Shown here piece after piece: positions 6,610 to 7,882 of a DNA stretch of 7,882 nt (positions are counted from its first letter, which is position 1; every line of letters begins with the position of its first letter). The notes beneath the pieces were generated by a model, which worked only from the letters and a program-made list of their open reading frames with translations, did no database searches and had not been told where the DNA came from. The DNA is from SXOA01 sp964444865. GTDB lineage: Bacteria; Planctomycetota; Planctomycetia; Pirellulales; Pirellulaceae. The position numbers and the translations under genes were made by a program. The stretch spans positions 1 to 7,882 of the forward strand of contig CAYUJE010000297.1 in NCBI GenBank assembly GCA_964444865.1. Reading direction: 5' to 3'.

Positions 6610-7575
6610 TCACGGCTTCGCCGCGGGAGCCTTTTCGACTACGGGGCTAAGATAGCCCAGTGATTCCAAAAACTTGTCCAGATCCCGAAGCGTGCGGTGG
6701 TAATAACGAGTCGCCTCTTTGCGAGGCTCGCCTTGACCGCGACCGGGATTGAAAAAGCCGTGCGGCTGACCTTCATACGATTTGAGCTCGCAGCGATTTC
6801 CCGCGGCGGCCATTGCCTTCTGAAAGGCAACCACCGTCGGATAGGGAACCGCTTCGTCCTTCGTGCCGTGAAAGATGATGCTGGGGGGCATGCCGGCCTG
6901 CACAAAGTGATAGGGGCTGATTTCCTGCGGCTTGCCGTCGGCACGCGCCCGGATGTCGGCGGCTTTGTCGGCGGGAAGGAGGTCGGCCTGGCCCTCGACA
7001 GGTGCCAGCACCACCGCCGGATTGAACAGCACAAGTGCATTGGGCATTGAGCTGACCGTCGGCTTCTCTTCTTCAAATCCCGGCACCAGGGCAGTCGCTG
7101 CCGCCAGATGGCCCCCCGCGGAACCGCCTCCCGCCGCGATGCGGTCCGGATCGATCCCCAGTCGCGTTGCATTCGCTCGCACCCAGCGAATGGCGGCCTT
7201 GGCATCGCGAACGCACTCTTGCGGCAACACGCCCTGCCGGCCCTTCACCCGATAATCGACCGTAATGGCCACCATTCCACGCTCGGCCAGATGCAAACAC
7301 TGCGGCAGAAACTGTCCCGGCGTTCCGCCTGTCCAGCCACCGCCAAAAAAGAAGACAATCGCCGGCCGCCGATCTTTCGCGGTGTGCCCCTGGGGTTCAA
7401 AGATCCAGGCCTTGAGCTTCACATCGCCAACTTCCCGATAAACCTCCACCCGCGCCTCCGCCACCTCCGGCGGATATTTCCAATTCGTCGGTGGCTCAGG
7501 AAGGTCTTCCGCAGCTGGCAGCGCGGCGAGCGGAGAGAGCAACAGAACCGTCAAGGTCCGGAGGAGATGTTTCAT
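6610..7575 (-). CDS. Secreted alpha/beta hydrolase, esterase/lipase type (FGGG variant)
   Basis: A 321-residue hydrolase beginning with a Sec signal peptide (MKHLLR, then the hydrophobic LTVLLLSPLAALP, cleavage near residue 22). The alpha/beta hydrolase core resembles the hormone-sensitive-lipase/carboxylesterase group. The oxyanion-hole strand reads VFFFGGGW (74-81), with Phe where HGGG is usual. The nucleophile elbow is GGGSAGGH (149-156) with Ser152. Asp240 in HGTKDEAVPYP and His272 in PHGFFNPG complete the triad, and DYRVKGR (108-114) is the usual strand after the oxyanion loop. It probably cleaves acetyl or other short acyl esters, for example from polysaccharides; the substrate is not readable. 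An ATG at 7584 (adding MDA) is an equally possible start, and there is no Shine-Dalgarno for either. The gene converges on the lactonase with a 63-base gap that holds no convincing terminator. It is transcribed away from the partial gene at the right edge. Confidence 0.9.
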   Translation of the reverse strand: MKHLLRTLTVLLLSPLAALPAAEDLPEPPTNWKYPPEVAEARVEVYREVGDVKLKAWIFEPQGHTAKDRRPAIVFFFGGGWTGGTPGQFLPQCLHLAERGMVAITVDYRVKGRQGVLPQECVRDAKAAIRWVRANATRLGIDPDRIAAGGGSAGGHLAAATALVPGFEEEKPTVSSMPNALVLFNPAVVLAPVEGQADLLPADKAADIRARADGKPQEISPYHFVQAGMPPSIIFHGTKDEAVPYPTVVAFQKAMAAAGNRCELKSYEGQPHGFFNPGRGQGEPRKEATRYYHRTLRDLDKFLESLGYLSPVVEKAPAAKP

Positions 7576-7623
7576 GGCGTCCATGTTTTCTAAAGTGTGT
7601 GAGAAAAAATCTAGAAACGGTGC

Positions 7624-7642
7624 ATCGTGCTCAAGGCACGAT
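7624..7642 (-). promoter_or_regulatory. Small hairpin in the leader of the hydrolase gene
   Basis: ATCGTGC (7624-7630) and GCACGAT (7636-7642) are perfect seven-base complements around a five-base loop, 40 to 49 bases before the possible hydrolase starts. It could be a leader stem-loop or protein-binding site. Arms of this length are not rare by chance, so only the location speaks for it. Confidence 0.3.
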
Positions 7643-7759
7643 TCCTTACAGGTTCCCAATCCGCAATGCATTGTACCCCTCCCGTCCGGCCTACGCGGGT
7701 CTCCGCCCAGGTGCGTCTGTAGTGTACAATAGTTCGATATCGTTGTGTGGCATAGGCGA

Positions 7760-7780
7760 ATAACATTTTTACTATGTTAT
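7760..7780 (+). promoter_or_regulatory. AT-rich inverted repeat, possible operator/-10 region
   Basis: ATAACAT (7760-7766) and ATGTTAT (7774-7780) are perfect inverted arms with a seven-base centre, a spacing suited to a dimeric helix-turn-helix regulator. The right arm merges with TATGTTATAA, the best -10-like sequence before the partial gene at 7806; no good -35 element is seen at the matching distance. It ends 25 bases before the start codon. Confidence 0.4.
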
Positions 7781-7791
7781 AAACGTGTCTT

Positions 7792-7796
7792 GGAGG
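7792..7796 (+). promoter_or_regulatory. Shine-Dalgarno of the right-edge gene
   Basis: GGAGG lies nine bases before the ATG at 7806. It is the main evidence that a gene really starts there, because too little coding sequence is visible to judge otherwise. Confidence 0.65.
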
Positions 7797-7805
7797 CAGG
7801 ATTGA

Positions 7806-7882
7806 ATGGCGCTGTCAAACTTGAAGCGCACGCTAGCAGGTAAGTTGTCTGGGAGATTTAGAAACCATCGCTGGGAGGTTTG
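7806..7882 (+). CDS. Start of an unidentified gene, truncated by the right edge
   Basis: An ATG at 7806 opens a frame that has no stop for the 25 codons left in the window. The visible N-terminus is basic and polar (MALSNLKRTLAGKLSGRF, then RNHRWEV), with no signal peptide or membrane stretch, which would suit a cytoplasmic protein. It follows a good ribosome binding site and an AT-rich region with an inverted repeat, and it is divergent from the hydrolase. The family cannot be recognised from this fragment. An open frame of this length is not strong evidence alone; the ribosome binding site is what raises it above chance. Confidence 0.55.
   Translation, partial: MALSNLKRTLAGKLSGRFRNHRWEV

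Noticed and set aside
7646..7673. GGTTCCCAATCC resembling a tRNA T-arm
   Set aside because: The invariant T-loop pattern (TTCGA/TTCAA) is absent and no acceptor or anticodon stems can be built around it.
7664..7730. Palindrome CAATGCATTG and the distant inverted pair ATTGTAC (7670-7676) / GTACAAT (7724-7730), considered as ends of a small mobile element
   Set aside because: The arms are only seven bases, 47 bases apart, with no flanking target duplication seen and no second copy in the window; chance is sufficient.

Overview
The window looks like chromosomal DNA of a member of the Planctomycetota (Pirellulaceae-like or a related family). The basis is the gene content: a Tat-exported Gfo/Idh/MocA oxidoreductase, an exported HEAT-repeat protein, a Tat-exported beta-propeller lactonase, a secreted sialidase-like protein and a secreted alpha/beta hydrolase with an FGGG motif. 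Most starts lack a Shine-Dalgarno sequence and the composition is moderately GC-rich. The lineage call is inference from protein style, not from a marker gene.

Layout. Two genes read leftward at the left end: an uncharacterised 308-residue protein (625..1551) and, 32 bases further on, a sialidase-like secreted protein that runs off the left edge (1..592). A divergent intergenic region of about 300 bases separates them from a rightward pair: a Gfo/Idh/MocA oxidoreductase (1863..3185, strong ribosome binding site) and a 629-residue HEAT-repeat protein (3259..5148). A long, convincing intrinsic terminator (5181..5238) closes that pair. Immediately after it comes a rightward lactonase of the seven-bladed propeller family (5275..6546). 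A leftward alpha/beta hydrolase (6610..7575) converges on it. At the right edge a further rightward gene begins (7806 onward, good ribosome binding site), with only 25 codons visible.

How the genes may work together. Five of the six genes with a readable N-terminus or body carry export signals: two Tat (oxidoreductase, lactonase) and three Sec (sialidase-like, HEAT, hydrolase). An exported NAD(P)-dependent sugar oxidoreductase beside an exported lactonase recalls the periplasmic glucose-fructose oxidoreductase and gluconolactonase logic of Zymomonas. The sialidase-like protein and the esterase-type hydrolase would suit release and trimming of complex glycans. This is a plausible oxidative glycan-use neighbourhood, but only the oxidoreductase and HEAT genes are convincingly one transcription unit. 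No phage, insertion sequence, CRISPR array, tRNA or rRNA was seen.
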